DNA of 64,000 bases from Micrococcaceae bacterium RIT 802 (GCA_016892645.1 JAFEMX010000015.1:1-64000); one strand, 5' to 3'; shown: positions 33,434 through 42,903, numbered from the stretch's first letter. Notes: generated by a model from the sequence alone, not told the origin. Translations and numbers: made by a program.

Positions 33434-34999
33434 ATGGAATTCATGATCCTGGTCGTCGGCCTGCTGTTCGGCACCGTCATCGTCGCCGGTATCGGCGAGC
33501 GCATCCGGCTGCCCTACCCGGTCCTCATGCTGATCTTTTCCGCCGGGGTGGCCTACCTTCCGTTCATCCCGGAAATCCACATCAACCCGGAGATGATCCT
33601 CCCGCTCTTCCTGCCCCCGCTGCTGTACGCGGTGGCGCAACGTTCCTCCTGGGCAGTGTTCCGCAACCGCTGGCGCTCGCTGGTCCTGCTGGCCGTGCTC
33701 CTGGTCGCCGTCACCGTCGCCATCGTCGCCGGGGTCACGTGGCTCATCGTCCCGGGCATCGGGGTCCCTGCGGTGATCGCCCTCGGGGCAGTCGTCGCCC
33801 CACCGGACCCGGTGGCCGTGGAGGCGGTGGCCGGCAAGGTCAAGATGCCCCGCCGCCTGATTACCGTCCTGCAGACCGAAGGCCTGTTCAACGACGCCAT
33901 AGCCATCGTCATCTTCCAAGCCGCCGTCGCTGCGGCCACCAGCGGCGGGGCAGTGGGCTGGGACCTCGTCCCGCGGTTCCTGCTGGGTGCCGCCGGCGCC
34001 GTCGTCCTGGGTTTGGCCATGGCGTGGGTGGTCGGCACGCTGAACCGCTTCGTGCCGAACATGGTCGCACGCTGTGCCGCGACGTTGGTTGCCCCCTTCG
34101 CCGTCTACCTGCTCGCCGAGGAAATCCACTGTTCCGGCGTCGTCGCCGTGGTGGTCACGGCCCTGGAGTTGGGACGCCGCGCCCGTCCGCAGGACTCCGA
34201 GGAACGCATCACCCGACAGGCGTTCTGGGACGTCGTGGAACTGCTGATCACCGGCGTCGCCTTCGGACTCGTCGGGGTCGAGATGCGCTACGTCTTCGAG
34301 GACGAGGGCGCCGGCATCCTGGCCTTCATCCCCGGCATCCTCGCCGTCTGTGCCGCCGTGCTCATCGTCCGCTTCCTGTGGATGATGGGGATCTACAAGA
34401 TCGGCGGAACCGAGAACAACAGCGTCCCGGGGTCGTTGAAGGAAGTCCTCGTGCTGACCTGGTGCGGGATGCGCGGATTGGCCACCCTGGCTCTGGCGCT
34501 CGCCCTGCCCTCGACCATGGACTCCGGAGAACCACTGCCGGGGCGGAACTTCATCATCTCCTGCGCCTGCGCGGTCCTGCTGGTGACGCTGGTCGGCCCG
34601 GGGCTGACGCTGCCCTCGCTGATGCGCCACCTCAAGTTGCCGAACAACAACACTGCGGAAGAGCGCAAGGAACGCGAACTGGCGCGCCGGGCCCAGCGGG
34701 TGGCACTGGAGACGATGCGCCGCTCGGCGGCCACGAAGTCATTGCCGCCGGAGCGCCAGAAGGCGCTGGCGCGCCGTATGTCCAGCCTGCACGAGCTGCT
34801 GGAGCGGGACTTCGAGGACGATCCCGAGAAGATGCTGAAGGTCAAGAAGACGCTGGCCATCATGGACGGCGTGCAACGCGAGGCCCTCGACGCCGCGCGA
34901 CGCGAGGTCCTGGCCATGCGTCGGGAACCGGGCATGGACCCGGAAGCCGTGGACCGGGTGCTGCGGCGCCTGGACCTGCGCACCGTCACCCTCGGCTAG
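33434..34999 (+). CDS. Na+/H+ antiporter (CPA1/NhaP family)
   Basis: 521 residues from ATG 33434, preceded by AGGAGGA; GTG 33413 is an in-frame alternative. About twelve membrane helices carry the CPA1 marks: PLFLPPLLYAVAQRSS, the ion-binding ALGAVVAPPDPVAVEAVAGK and TEGLFNDAIAIVIFQAAV. A long cytoplasmic C-terminus (from about residue 400) is charged and predicted helical, as in NhaP/NHE-like exchangers. It exports Na+ (or K+) for H+ for pH and salt tolerance. It may relate functionally to osmolyte use elsewhere in the window, but it is not linked to that operon. Confidence 0.9.
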   Translation: MEFMILVVGLLFGTVIVAGIGERIRLPYPVLMLIFSAGVAYLPFIPEIHINPEMILPLFLPPLLYAVAQRSSWAVFRNRWRSLVLLAVLLVAVTVAIVAGVTWLIVPGIGVPAVIALGAVVAPPDPVAVEAVAGKVKMPRRLITVLQTEGLFNDAIAIVIFQAAVAAATSGGAVGWDLVPRFLLGAAGAVVLGLAMAWVVGTLNRFVPNMVARCAATLVAPFAVYLLAEEIHCSGVVAVVVTALELGRRARPQDSEERITRQAFWDVVELLITGVAFGLVGVEMRYVFEDEGAGILAFIPGILAVCAAVLIVRFLWMMGIYKIGGTENNSVPGSLKEVLVLTWCGMRGLATLALALALPSTMDSGEPLPGRNFIISCACAVLLVTLVGPGLTLPSLMRHLKLPNNNTAEERKERELARRAQRVALETMRRSAATKSLPPERQKALARRMSSLHELLERDFEDDPEKMLKVKKTLAIMDGVQREALDAARREVLAMRREPGMDPEAVDRVLRRLDLRTVTLG

Positions 35000-35002
35000 C
35001 GG

Positions 35003-35419
35003 CTACAACGCGTCGAGGTAGTACCAGCGTCCGCCCTCCCGGACGAAGCTGCTGCGCTCGCGCTGGACGCCCCGCTCGCCGCCACTGCGGTAGTGCGCGG
35101 CGAACTCGACGATCCCGGCGTCGTCGAACGGGCCGCCGTCGACGGTGTCCACGATGTCCAGCCGCCGCCAGGCCATCTCCGGGTCCAGCTCGAGCATCTC
35201 CGGGCGGGTCGAGGGGTGCCAGCTGTCCAGCAGGTAGTCGACGTTCCCCACGACGAAGGCGCTGTAGCGCGAGCGCATGTGAGCCTCCGCCGTCACCGCA
35301 CCCGGCCCGCCGGCCGCCCGGTCGGCGTGGACCTTCCCGCAGCAGTCCCCGAAGACCTCGCCGGAGAGACAGGGGCAGCGTGCCCCGCCGTCGTACTCCG
35401 GGGTGGATCCGCCGCTCAC
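35003..35419 (-). CDS. YchJ family protein (UPF0225, SEC-C motif)
   Basis: 138 residues. An N-terminal SEC-C-type zinc motif (CPCLSGEVFGDCCGKVHADR) is followed by the NTF2-like YchJ domain with MRSRYSAFVVGNVDYLLDSW and HPSTRP. The end SSFVREGGRWYYLDAL is standard. The function is not established. Its ATG overlaps the stop of the 63-residue membrane gene, so the two form an operon. It is convergent with the antiporter with only 3 bases between stops. Confidence 0.88.
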   Translation of the reverse strand: MSGGSTPEYDGGARCPCLSGEVFGDCCGKVHADRAAGGPGAVTAEAHMRSRYSAFVVGNVDYLLDSWHPSTRPEMLELDPEMAWRRLDIVDTVDGGPFDDAGIVEFAAHYRSGGERGVQRERSSFVREGGRWYYLDAL

Positions 35420-35607
35420 TCGCCGCCGGTCCGGTGGTGCCGGTGGGGGCGAACAGCGGGGGCGGCGACGGGGGTGGCGGCGCGGTCGTCGCGGCGCTTG
35501 CGCAGCACCATGCGGACCATCCCGAACGCCATGCCGAGACCGAGAACGAGGGGCAGGACCGACCTGGAGGCGGCCCCGGTTCCGGGGGTTTGCCGTTGCT
35601 GTGCCAT
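35416..35607 (-). CDS. Small single-pass membrane protein
   Basis: 63 residues, MAQQRQTPGTG at the start, a hydrophobic stretch SVLPLVLGLGMAFGMVRMVL (about 16-35), then a basic RKRRDDR and a His/Arg-rich tail. No family is recognised. Its TGA overlaps the ychJ ATG (ATGA), which supports it being real and translated. The ribosome site is weak. Confidence 0.6.
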   Translation of the reverse strand: MAQQRQTPGTGAASRSVLPLVLGLGMAFGMVRMVLRKRRDDRAATPVAAPAVRPHRHHRTGGE

Positions 35608-35691
35608 GGACCCAGCGTAGGCGCGGGCGGCGGTCCGGGACAGGGCCCGGTGGGGTGCGTCACGCCGGGGCGGCGCGGCGGGCAAACCCGG

Positions 35692-35697
35692 TAGACT
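35692..35697 (+). promoter_or_regulatory. Candidate -10 box of the purSQL operon
   Basis: TAGACT within CGGTAGACTGG, 91 bases before the purS ATG. The leader between holds no obvious PRPP/guanidine/purine riboswitch fold by eye. No clear -35. Confidence 0.5.
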
Positions 35698-35788
35698 GGC
35701 AGGGCAAGCTCGCGGAGCGCCTCCATCCCGGCGTGAGACGGCACCTCCGCAGGCGTTCCCATCCCCCTCGCGCACAGGAGACCCCCGG

Positions 35789-36043
35789 ATGCCCCGCATC
35801 GTTGTTGATGTCATGCCCAAGCCAGAAATCCTCGACCCCCAGGGCAAGGCCATCGTCGGCGCATTGCCCCGCTTGGGCTTCGACGCCTTCTCCGGCGTCC
35901 GCCAGGGCAAGCGCTTCGAACTGACCGTCGACGGCGAGGTCACCGAGGAGATCCTGGCCCAGGCCCGCACCGCCGCCGAGACCCTGCTGTCCAACCCGGT
36001 GATCGAAGACGTCGTCAACGTCGAGGTCGTCGCCGAGGCATGA
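35789..36043 (+). CDS. purS: Phosphoribosylformylglycinamidine synthase subunit PurS
   Basis: 84 residues, the full length of PurS. It forms the small structural subunit of the FGAM synthase complex with PurQ and PurL. The motifs [35 protein letters not shown] and [17 protein letters not shown] are typical. AGGAGAC lies 8-10 bases before the ATG. It overlaps purQ by four bases. Confidence 0.96.
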   Translation: MPRIVVDVMPKPEILDPQGKAIVGALPRLGFDAFSGVRQGKRFELTVDGEVTEEILAQARTAAETLLSNPVIEDVVNVEVVAEA

Positions 36044-36810
36044 GCAGCAACGAGATTCCCCTGATCGGCGACTACAGCACGCCGGACACCGCACTCAGTG
36101 GCGCCCGCATCGGCGTCGTCTCCTTCCCCGGCACCCTGGACGACCGCGACGCCGCCCGCGCGGTCCGCCTGGCCGGCGCCGAGCCGGTGGCCCTGTGGCA
36201 CGCCGACGACTCCCTGGGCGACGTCGACGCCGTGGTCATCCCCGGCGGGTTCTCCTACGGCGACTACCTGCGCGCCGGCGCCATCGCCCGGTTCGCCCCG
36301 ATGATGTCCCGCATCGTCGACGCCGCGAACTCCGACGCCAGGCTGCCCGTGCTGGGCATCTGCAACGGCTTCCAGATCCTCACCGAGGCGCACCTGCTGC
36401 CCGGCTCGATGATCAAGAACGACCACCTGAAGTTCATCTGCCGCGACCAGGTGCTGCGCGTGGAGAACAACAGCACCACGTGGACCAACCAGTACGGGAT
36501 CGGCCAGGAAATCACCGTCGTGCTGAAGAACCAGGACGGCCAGTACGTCGCCGACGAGAAGACCCTCGACGCCCTCGAGGCCGAGGGCCAGGTGGCCCTG
36601 CGCTACGTCGGCTGGAACCCCAACGGCTCGCGCCGCGACATCGCCGGCATCACCAACGCCGCGGGCAACGTCGTCGGGCTCATGCCCCACCCCGAACACG
36701 CGGTCGAGGCCGGCTACGGCCCGACCACCGACGCCGGCACCCACACCGGAACCGACGGCCTGGGCTTCTTCGCCTCCGTCCTGAGCACCCTGGTGGGAGG
36801 CACCAAATGA
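36040..36810 (+). CDS. purQ: Phosphoribosylformylglycinamidine synthase subunit PurQ (glutaminase)
   Basis: 256 residues. This class I glutamine amidotransferase supplies ammonia to PurL. The nucleophile Cys is in [15 protein letters not shown] (about residue 108), and the catalytic His/Glu are in MPHPEHAVE (about 212-220). The start of the fold is [20 protein letters not shown], and the oxyanion region is [18 protein letters not shown]. An N-terminal extension of about 22 residues precedes the domain. It overlaps purS and purL by ATGA. Confidence 0.96.
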   Translation: MSSNEIPLIGDYSTPDTALSGARIGVVSFPGTLDDRDAARAVRLAGAEPVALWHADDSLGDVDAVVIPGGFSYGDYLRAGAIARFAPMMSRIVDAANSDARLPVLGICNGFQILTEAHLLPGSMIKNDHLKFICRDQVLRVENNSTTWTNQYGIGQEITVVLKNQDGQYVADEKTLDALEAEGQVALRYVGWNPNGSRRDIAGITNAAGNVVGLMPHPEHAVEAGYGPTTDAGTHTGTDGLGFFASVLSTLVGGTK

Positions 36811-39107
36811 GCCAGCAGTTCAACATCGACACCGTCGACAACGCAGCAGCCACCCCGGAGACGGAGCTGCCGTGGGCCGAGCTGGGCCTGAAGCAGAACG
36901 AGTACGACGACGTCGTGAAGGTCCTCGGGCGCCGCCCGACCGCCGCCGAACTCGCCATGTACTCGGTCATGTGGTCCGAGCACTGCTCCTACAAGTCCTC
37001 CAAGAACCACCTGCGCCAGTTCGGCGAGAAGGTCACCGAGGAGATGAAGAAGGACATGCTGGTGGGCATCGGCGAGAACGCCGGCGTCACCAACCTCGGC
37101 GACGGCTGGGCCGTGACCTTCAAGATCGAATCGCACAACTCGCCGTCGTTCGTCGAGCCCTTCCAGGGTGCGGCCACCGGCATCGGCGGGATCGTGCGCG
37201 ACATCATCTCCATGGGCGCCCGCCCCGTCGCGGTGATGGACCCGCTGCGCTTCGGCGCCATCGACCACCCGGACACCGCCCGCGTCATGCACGGAGCGGT
37301 CGCCGGGATCGGCTCCTACGGCAACTCGCTGGGCCTGCCGAACATCGGCGGCGAAATGGTGTTCGACTCCGTCTACCAGGGCAACCCGCTGGTCAACGCG
37401 CTGGCCGTGGGCGTCATGCGCCACGAGGACATCCGCCTGGCCAACGCCTCCGGGAAGGGCAACAAGGTCGTCCTCTTCGGTGCGCGCACCGGCGGCGACG
37501 GCATCGGCGGCGCGTCCGTGCTGGCCTCCGAGTCCTTCGACGCGACCAAGCCGTCCAAGCGCCCCGCGGTGCAGGTCGGGGACCCGTTCGCGGAGAAGGT
37601 GCTCATCGAGTGCTGCCTCGAGCTGTTCAAGGGATCGCTCGTCGAGGGCATCCAGGACCTCGGTGCCGCCGGCATCTCCTGCGCCACGTCCGAGCTGGCC
37701 TCCAACGGCGACGGCGGCATGCAGGTCGAACTGACCTCCGTGCTGCTGCGCGACCCGACGCTGACCCCGGGCGAGATCCTGATGTCCGAGTCGCAGGAAC
37801 GCATGATGGCTGTCGTCTCCCCGGAGAACGCCGAGGCGTTCGAGGCCGTCATGGACAAGTGGGCCGTGGAGTACTCCTGGCTCGGCGAGGTCACCGACTC
37901 CGGCCGGCTGGTCATCACCTGGGACGGCGAGGTCATCGTCGACGTGGACCCGCGCACCGTCGCCCACGACGGACCGGTCTACGACCGCCCGTACGCCCGC
38001 CCGGACTGGCAGGACGCCCTGCAGGCCGACACGTTCAAGGCCTCACCGGCCGGCGTCAACCTGCCCTCGCTGGGCGAGGAGCTCAAGGCAGCGGTGCTGG
38101 AACTGGTCGCCTCGCCGAACATGTGCGACAAGTCCTGGATCACCAACCAGTACGACCGCTACGTCGGCGGCAACACCGCCCTGGCCACCCCCGACGACGC
38201 GGGCGTCATCCGCGTCGACGAGCAGACCGGCCTCGGCGTCGCCCTGGCCACCGACGCCAACGGCCGCTACGCCTACCTGGACCCGTACCACGGCGCCCAG
38301 CTGGCCCTGGCCGAGGCGTTCCGCAACGTCGCCACCACCGGCGCCATCCCGATGGCCGTCTCCGACTGCCTGAACTTCGGCTCCCCCGAGGACCCGGACG
38401 TCATGTGGCAGCTCGCCGAGTCCATCCGCGGCCTCTCCGACGCCTGCATGGAGCTCGGGATCCCGGTCACCGGCGGCAACGTCTCCCTCTACAACCAGAC
38501 CGGCACCACCCCGATCCACCCCTCCCCCGTGGTCGCGGTGCTCGGCAAGTTCGACGACGTCGCCCGCCGCACCCCCTCGGGCTGGCACACCAGCGCCGAC
38601 GGCCAGGCCCTGTACCTGCTGGGTACGACGGCGGATGAGCTGGATGGCTCCGAGTTCGCCAACCTGCGCGGGCACCTGGGCGGGCTGCCGCCCAAGGTGG
38701 ACCTTGCCGCGGAGAAGCTGCTCGGCGACCTGCTGATCAACGCCTCGCGCGACGGCATGATCGACTCGGCGCACGACCTCTCCGAGGGCGGCCTCGCCGC
38801 CGGCCTGGTGGAGATGTCGCTGCGCTACGGCGTTGGCGCCCGGGTCGCGTTGGATGACCTGTGCGAGCGGGACGGCGTGGATACCTTCACCGCACTGTTC
38901 TCCGAGTCCCAGGCCCGCGCCGTCGTCGCCGTGCCGCGCTCGGAGGAGGTCCGCTTCAACGACATGACCAGCGCCCGCGGCTTCCCCGTGGTCCGCCTGG
39001 GCATCGTTGACGCGGCCTCGGATTCCCTGGAGGTCCAGGGGCAGTTCACCGCCAGCATCGCCGAATTGCGCGAGGCCCACGAGGGCACCCTGCCGAAGTA
39101 CTTCTGA
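36807..39107 (+). CDS. purL: Phosphoribosylformylglycinamidine synthase subunit PurL
   Basis: 766 residues, small-type PurL. It uses ATP and ammonia to turn FGAR into FGAM, step four of purine synthesis. From the ATG overlapping purQ it shows the start [32 protein letters not shown] with a conserved His, GVGIGENAG-like [35 protein letters not shown], and VQDLGAAG-type [16 protein letters not shown]. The second half repeats the fold ([24 protein letters not shown]-like, [18 protein letters not shown]). The operon ends with a strong hairpin. A decayed relative of its first 45 codons lies at 40541. Confidence 0.96.
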   Translation: MSQQFNIDTVDNAAATPETELPWAELGLKQNEYDDVVKVLGRRPTAAELAMYSVMWSEHCSYKSSKNHLRQFGEKVTEEMKKDMLVGIGENAGVTNLGDGWAVTFKIESHNSPSFVEPFQGAATGIGGIVRDIISMGARPVAVMDPLRFGAIDHPDTARVMHGAVAGIGSYGNSLGLPNIGGEMVFDSVYQGNPLVNALAVGVMRHEDIRLANASGKGNKVVLFGARTGGDGIGGASVLASESFDATKPSKRPAVQVGDPFAEKVLIECCLELFKGSLVEGIQDLGAAGISCATSELASNGDGGMQVELTSVLLRDPTLTPGEILMSESQERMMAVVSPENAEAFEAVMDKWAVEYSWLGEVTDSGRLVITWDGEVIVDVDPRTVAHDGPVYDRPYARPDWQDALQADTFKASPAGVNLPSLGEELKAAVLELVASPNMCDKSWITNQYDRYVGGNTALATPDDAGVIRVDEQTGLGVALATDANGRYAYLDPYHGAQLALAEAFRNVATTGAIPMAVSDCLNFGSPEDPDVMWQLAESIRGLSDACMELGIPVTGGNVSLYNQTGTTPIHPSPVVAVLGKFDDVARRTPSGWHTSADGQALYLLGTTADELDGSEFANLRGHLGGLPPKVDLAAEKLLGDLLINASRDGMIDSAHDLSEGGLAAGLVEMSLRYGVGARVALDDLCERDGVDTFTALFSESQARAVVAVPRSEEVRFNDMTSARGFPVVRLGIVDAASDSLEVQGQFTASIAELREAHEGTLPKYF

Positions 39108-39127
39108 TCGGCTAGCGCAGCTACACC

Positions 39128-39158
39128 AGCGGCCCGGCGGGAATTCCGCCGGGCCGCT
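39128..39158 (+). terminator. Hairpin terminator after purL
   Basis: AGCGGCCCGGCGG (39128-39140) pairs perfectly with CCGCCGGGCCGCT (39146-39158) around GAATT. It lies 20 bases after purL and 31 bases before the convergent gene end. Confidence 0.9.
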
Positions 39159-39189
39159 GCTGTGTTCATCGCCGTGCGCGGACGGGCGC

Positions 39190-39474
39190 TCAGGCCTCCC
39201 AGCCGCGGTGTTGTGCCCACAGTTCGCCACCACGGAGTGCCGCCGCGTCAATGAGTTCGCGGATGCCTGGCACATCGCGCACCGGGAAGGAGACGTAGGT
39301 TCCGCGTCCTCCCTCAACGGGTTTGCCATAGGCCTTGGCCGCCAGCCCGCCGTCGGGGAGCAGGCGAACGGTGATCGTCTGCAGTTCGAATTCCTCGCCG
39401 CGCCGGACATCGGTCCATCGCATTTCTTCGGGGATGACCACGTTGAGGGCCATGGCCTTCACCTCGACGTCCAT
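39190..39474 (-). CDS. Hypothetical protein
   Basis: 94 residues from ATG 39474, with GGGGAG 8 bases upstream. It has a basic/acidic mixed sequence with MRWTDVRRGEEFELQTITVR and YVSFPVRDVPGIRELIDAAA, likely a small beta-rich cytoplasmic protein. No named family is recognised. It is one base after the stop of the upstream membrane gene, the last of three genes in a minus-strand unit (39190-40482). Confidence 0.55.
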   Translation of the reverse strand: MDVEVKAMALNVVIPEEMRWTDVRRGEEFELQTITVRLLPDGGLAAKAYGKPVEGGRGTYVSFPVRDVPGIRELIDAAALRGGELWAQHRGWEA

Positions 39475-39475
39475 G

Positions 39476-40000
39476 TCAGGCACTCCCCACGGGAACACCG
39501 CCCTGGTGCTGGGCCGGTAATTCGTCGAGGTCGGCAAGGACCGCCAGGCTTCCCGCTACCAGGCCGATCGCCGTATGCGGGAGCAGCGTCCCCTGGCGGG
39601 CCATCCTGTTGCCAAATCGGTGGATCCACCGTTCAGTAGCGAGGCTGAGGCCGATTCCGGCCACGAGAAGTGCCCCGCCCATGCCAAACACCAGGGCGGG
39701 CTTGGTGTTCCGCCGCCCGTCAACGGTGCCGGACGACGCCGGCGCGCCCTGATCTGGTTGCGTCGTCTTCGACTCTTCGTCGCCGGAGACCGCCAGCGTC
39801 GAGGACCTGGCGGGCCCCCACACCAGGGCCACCGCGCCGGCGGCGCTCACCGCGGTTTTGGCCACAGCCCGAGGCCCCTTGCCGTGCACGTAGTCGGGCA
39901 CTGCGTACCAGAGCGCCACCGTCACGCCAGCGATGCTCGCCCTCAGCAGGGGTGCGGGCGCTGCACCCGAGACGTCGGTGGGGTCGAGATGGTGCGTCAT
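39476..40000 (-). CDS. Hypothetical membrane protein
   Basis: 174 residues. The first hydrophobic segments are LLRASIAGVTVALWYAVPDY and VAKTAVSAAGAVALVWGPA. A polar loop follows (about 70-98) and then KPALVFGMGGALLVAGIGLS and TLLPHTAIGLVAGSLAVLAD. About four transmembrane helices are likely. The start ATG 40000 overlaps the stop of the next upstream gene. The family is not recognised; small actinobacterial membrane proteins of this type occur widely. Confidence 0.6.
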   Translation of the reverse strand: MTHHLDPTDVSGAAPAPLLRASIAGVTVALWYAVPDYVHGKGPRAVAKTAVSAAGAVALVWGPARSSTLAVSGDEESKTTQPDQGAPASSGTVDGRRNTKPALVFGMGGALLVAGIGLSLATERWIHRFGNRMARQGTLLPHTAIGLVAGSLAVLADLDELPAQHQGGVPVGSA

Positions 40001-40482
40001 TCCTGGACATTCTGCGCGGCGATAGCGGAGGGCTGCTTGGCATGTCGTGCCCAGAAGGCATCGAGGGCGGGACCGCCGATGACACTCACGAGGAACAGCA
40101 TGGCTGCGGTGGCGACGGGGATCCCCCACCCGCCGCGAGCAGAGTACAGGGCTGCACCGAGTCCTGCCAGCACGGCAATGAGCAAGACTCCGCCGACGTG
40201 GGGCAACCACATGATGCCGATCAGTTTCAGTGACCGGACCGCACGGGGCTGTTTTCGCGCTGCAGTGATCCCGATCGCCAACAAGAGGAGCGGGACCATC
40301 AGGAACATCGCCAACGGCGGCAGCAGGTCGCCGGCCAGCGGGATGAGCCCGAAGACGGCGAGCATGGCGCCCAACATGGTCCAGTAGCGGCGCGGCCGCC
40401 GCAAATCATCGTTGTTCGGACCCCGGACGGAATCAACGGAGTCGCCGGCGCCGACATTCGGGGTGCTGGGGTAGTACTCCAT
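39997..40482 (-). CDS. Hypothetical membrane protein
   Basis: 161 residues from ATG 40482; a GTG at 40509 is also in frame. After a polar N-terminus it has a helix pair (YWTMLGAMLAVFGLIPLAGD, LAMFLMVPLLLLAIGITAAR), then LIGIMWLPHVGGVLLIAVLA and IPVATAAMLFLVSVIGGPAL, so four helices. No family is recognised. It is the first gene of a three-gene unit. The purL scrap lies just upstream. Confidence 0.6.
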   Translation of the reverse strand: MEYYPSTPNVGAGDSVDSVRGPNNDDLRRPRRYWTMLGAMLAVFGLIPLAGDLLPPLAMFLMVPLLLLAIGITAARKQPRAVRSLKLIGIMWLPHVGGVLLIAVLAGLGAALYSARGGWGIPVATAAMLFLVSVIGGPALDAFWARHAKQPSAIAAQNVQE

Positions 40483-40540
40483 CCAGCCACGATATCGTCG
40501 TCGTTCCACCGGCGAAACCCTGACCGGTGGCCGTCTCTGC

Positions 40541-40676
40541 CAAACGCCAGCAGTTCACGATCGACACGGTCGAGAACGCCACGTCCCGATCGCCGAGCTG
40601 CCCTGGACGGAGTTGTGCGTGGAGCAACATGAGTACGCCGATGCCGTTAGGGTCCTCGGGCGACGACCGACATCGT
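40541..40676 (+). pseudogene. Decayed fragment of a second purL (N-terminal codons only)
   Basis: Read in one frame the DNA gives QQFTIDTVENAT, then in the next frame AELPWTELCVEQHEYADAVR and VLGRRPTS. The intact purL begins [12 protein letters not shown]...[17 protein letters not shown]...VLGRRPTA. The fragment has lost its ATG, has a frameshift near 40590-40600, and stops matching after about 45 codons, exactly where the 3' end of the damaged hydrolase gene begins on the other strand. Its divergence from the local purL argues against a recent copy. Confidence 0.7.
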
Positions 40677-41411
40677 CATTCCTGGGCGTCCTCGAAGAAC
40701 CCGGCGAGCTCCGCGGTGAGCGCCTCCGGCGCGTCCTCGGCCATATGGTGCCCGGAATCGATGCCATGGCCGCTCGCGTCCACGGCCCATCCGCGCCAGA
40801 TCTCCACCGGATCGCCGTGCAGCTGTTCGAGGTCGTCGCGCAGGGAGCAGGGGGACCTCGATCTTTCGTCCCATGCGTTCCGGGTCGCCGTGGTACCAGG
40901 CCTCGGGGTCGGCGTTGATGACCCGTTCGGGGATGTCGGGCTGGGCGTAGAAGAACCAATGCCACCAGGCGGTGGCGAAGGCCTCGTCGGTGCGTTCCAG
41001 GTGCTCCACGATGGGCAGGCAATCCAGCAGGGCCAGCCGGTTCAGCCTCCGGGGGTGGTCCATGGCCATCCGGTATGCGACATAGCTGCCCCGGTCGTGC
41101 CCGGCGATGGAGAATCGGCCGATGCCCAGCGCGTCCATGACGGCCACGAGGTCGCGGCCCATGGCCCGTTTCGATGCCGGCGCATGGTCTGCGGCCGGGG
41201 CCGGCCCGCGCGAGGCACCCTGTCCGCGCAGGTCGGGCACCACGACGCGGAAACCCAGCTCCACCAGGGCCGGGGCGATGCGGTGCCAGGTTGCCCCGGT
41301 CCGCGGATGCCCATGCAGCAACAAGACCGCCCTGCCGCGTCCGGCGTGGCGCACATGGATGACGGCGTCTCCCACGGCGAGGTCCTCGACCGCGAAACCC
41401 TCGAACACCAC
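40676..41411 (-). pseudogene. Frameshifted haloacetate dehalogenase-like alpha/beta hydrolase
   Basis: The N-terminal 196 or so residues are intact: LLLHGHPRTGATWHRIAPAL, PDLRGQGASRGPAP, the nucleophile Asp in IAGHDRGSYVAYRMAMDHP, and WYHGDPERMG. Those features match the haloacetate/fluoroacetate dehalogenase branch. After GRKIEVPLL the reading frame is lost. Shifting one frame restores DDLEQLHGDPVEIWRGWAVD, GHGIDSGHHMAEDAPEALTA with the catalytic His region, and ELAGFFEDAQE up to a stop at 40676-40678. About 40 family residues are also missing before RKIEV. Two deletions have therefore broken the gene, and it is probably non-functional. Confidence 0.7.
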
Positions 41412-41465
41412 TCCTCCTTCCCGTCCAGGCGGTTGGTGCGCCCCTGGCGGCCAGGACTGCTTCGG

Positions 41466-41669
41466 CTACTTCTTCGGCCGGTCGAACCCGATCAGCTTGT
41501 GCGTCCCATCGCAAAAGGGCTTGATCGCCGAACGACCGCAACGGCACAGCGCGACGGTTCCCCGGTCGTTGTCGATCTCCGCGCCGGTGCCGTCGGTGAG
41601 GCTGAAGTCCCCGCGCACCAACAGCGGGCCCTGCGGGCAAACCGTGATTGATGCGCCGTCAGACTCCAT
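41466..41669 (-). CDS. CDGSH iron-sulfur domain protein
   Basis: 67 residues from ATG 41669. The 2Fe-2S motif is CRCGRSAIKPFCDGTH (C-x-C-x9-C-x3-H; about residues 42-57), the mitoNEET-type cluster site, preceded by a short beta strand region LLVRGDFSLTDGTGAEI. Such small proteins bind a redox-active 2Fe-2S cluster in the cytoplasm and may transfer electrons or clusters. The start overlaps the end of the next upstream gene by 11 bases, so it is probably co-expressed and a functional partner. Confidence 0.9.
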   Translation of the reverse strand: MESDGASITVCPQGPLLVRGDFSLTDGTGAEIDNDRGTVALCRCGRSAIKPFCDGTHKLIGFDRPKK

Positions 41670-42786
41670 GGTCCGTTCCTTCCGCCTCCAGGGGCATGCG
41701 CAGCGAGCTGCGCCCCTGCTCCCAGGCCCCGAGTTGCCACGCACCCAGCAGGCCGTCCACCAGGCACACGGCGGCGGCACCGAAGAAGACCTGCCCCCGG
41801 GTCGCGGGGTCTGCCTCGATGAGGCCCCCGGCCATGTCGCGTCCGGCGATCTGCTCGTGCACGGCGTCTGCTTCGACGTGCTCGTCAAAATAGCCGGCGA
41901 CGTCGTCGCCGAATCCGAGCCGGCGCAGACCACGGGAGTACTGGGAACTGGGAAGGGACGAGGTCATCTCATAGATGGCCAGATGCCCCAGCACCGCACC
42001 GCGCAGCCGGCGATGCAACCCGAACAGGGACATCAGGTTCACCGACGCCAGGCTAATGGCCGGCACGTGCTCGATATGGGCACCGAAGCGGTGGTCCAGT
42101 CCCAGCCCGGCCATCGTCCGGGCAAAGAGCTCGGAGTGCATCCGGCCCGGACGGCCGTTGCCGTACTCATCCATCTGGATTTCCACCAGCGCGGATTTCG
42201 CCCGTCCTTCCAACCGCGGGATGGCCCACGTATGCGGGTCCGCTTCCTTGAGCTGGTAGACGGATTTGTGGGCCATCACTTCGCGCACCTGGTCCGTGGT
42301 GGCGTGGCGAAGGACGAAATCGGCGACCGACGGGCCATCGCCTCCCTCGGCCAGGGCGAACAGCGCGTCGGAGACCTCCTGGGCGGTCGTCGCCGTCTCG
42401 TCCACCGGGTCGATGGCCGTGCGCAGGCGGTCCTCGAACACCCGCTCGAGTTCGGCGCGGGCCCGCAACAGCTCGGGGTCCCATTCCCACGTGTCATCCA
42501 CCCCGTCGAAACCGCGGTAATGCAGTTCGTAGCAGACGAAGAGCGCGAGCTGGAGGTCCTCGTCGAACAGCACGTCGGGGGTCTGCGCGGCGGCCAGCGA
42601 GGCAGCCTCCACCAGCCGTTGCCGGGACGCCTCCGGGTCCGTACCGGCGAGCAGCCCGCACAGCAGGGCACTGACGGGGCCGCGCTGTTGCGGAAGGGGC
42701 ATCTGCCGGCTGCCCCGCCTGCTGGCGTCGGGCAGCGGATCGACACCGGTGGCGTCGTGGACCATGGTTCCTGTCTGGTCGGACAT
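41659..42786 (-). CDS. Iron-containing redox enzyme family protein (heme-oxygenase-like fold)
   Basis: 375 residues, all-helical. The conserved blocks are LFVCYELHYRGFDGVDDTWE (the E...H pair), MAHKSVYQLKEADPHTW, ALVEIQMDEYGNGRPGRMHS, LGHLAIYEMTSSLPSSQYS and YFDEHVEADAVHEQIAG. These Glu/His/Asp positions resemble the diiron-binding HDO group of heme-oxygenase-like oxidases. The reaction is unknown. It overlaps the CDGSH gene, which could be its electron donor. It is divergent from ybdK over 117 bases; TAGGCT on the minus strand at 42846-42841 is a possible -10 box. Confidence 0.75.
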   Translation of the reverse strand: MSDQTGTMVHDATGVDPLPDASRRGSRQMPLPQQRGPVSALLCGLLAGTDPEASRQRLVEAASLAAAQTPDVLFDEDLQLALFVCYELHYRGFDGVDDTWEWDPELLRARAELERVFEDRLRTAIDPVDETATTAQEVSDALFALAEGGDGPSVADFVLRHATTDQVREVMAHKSVYQLKEADPHTWAIPRLEGRAKSALVEIQMDEYGNGRPGRMHSELFARTMAGLGLDHRFGAHIEHVPAISLASVNLMSLFGLHRRLRGAVLGHLAIYEMTSSLPSSQYSRGLRRLGFGDDVAGYFDEHVEADAVHEQIAGRDMAGGLIEADPATRGQVFFGAAAVCLVDGLLGAWQLGAWEQGRSSLRMPLEAEGTDHGV

Positions 42787-42903
42787 CTGGGACCTCCATC
42801 GTTCGGCCTGGACCCGGCCCCTTCGGGGGCCGTGACAATAAGCCTACGGTTGGGCGCGAAGTCGAACTAGCGTTGGTGTACCCGGCGCCACGAGGAGGTT
42901 CAC

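Noticed and set aside
33403-35694. A 763-codon plus-strand open frame overlapping the antiporter gene
   Set aside because: Out of frame with the antiporter and Arg/Gly/His-rich without membrane segments; the antiporter frame has helices and motifs.
35698-35788. Possible purine riboswitch in the purS leader
   Set aside because: The 91-base leader shows no recognisable aptamer core by eye; only a -10 box and ribosome site are supported.
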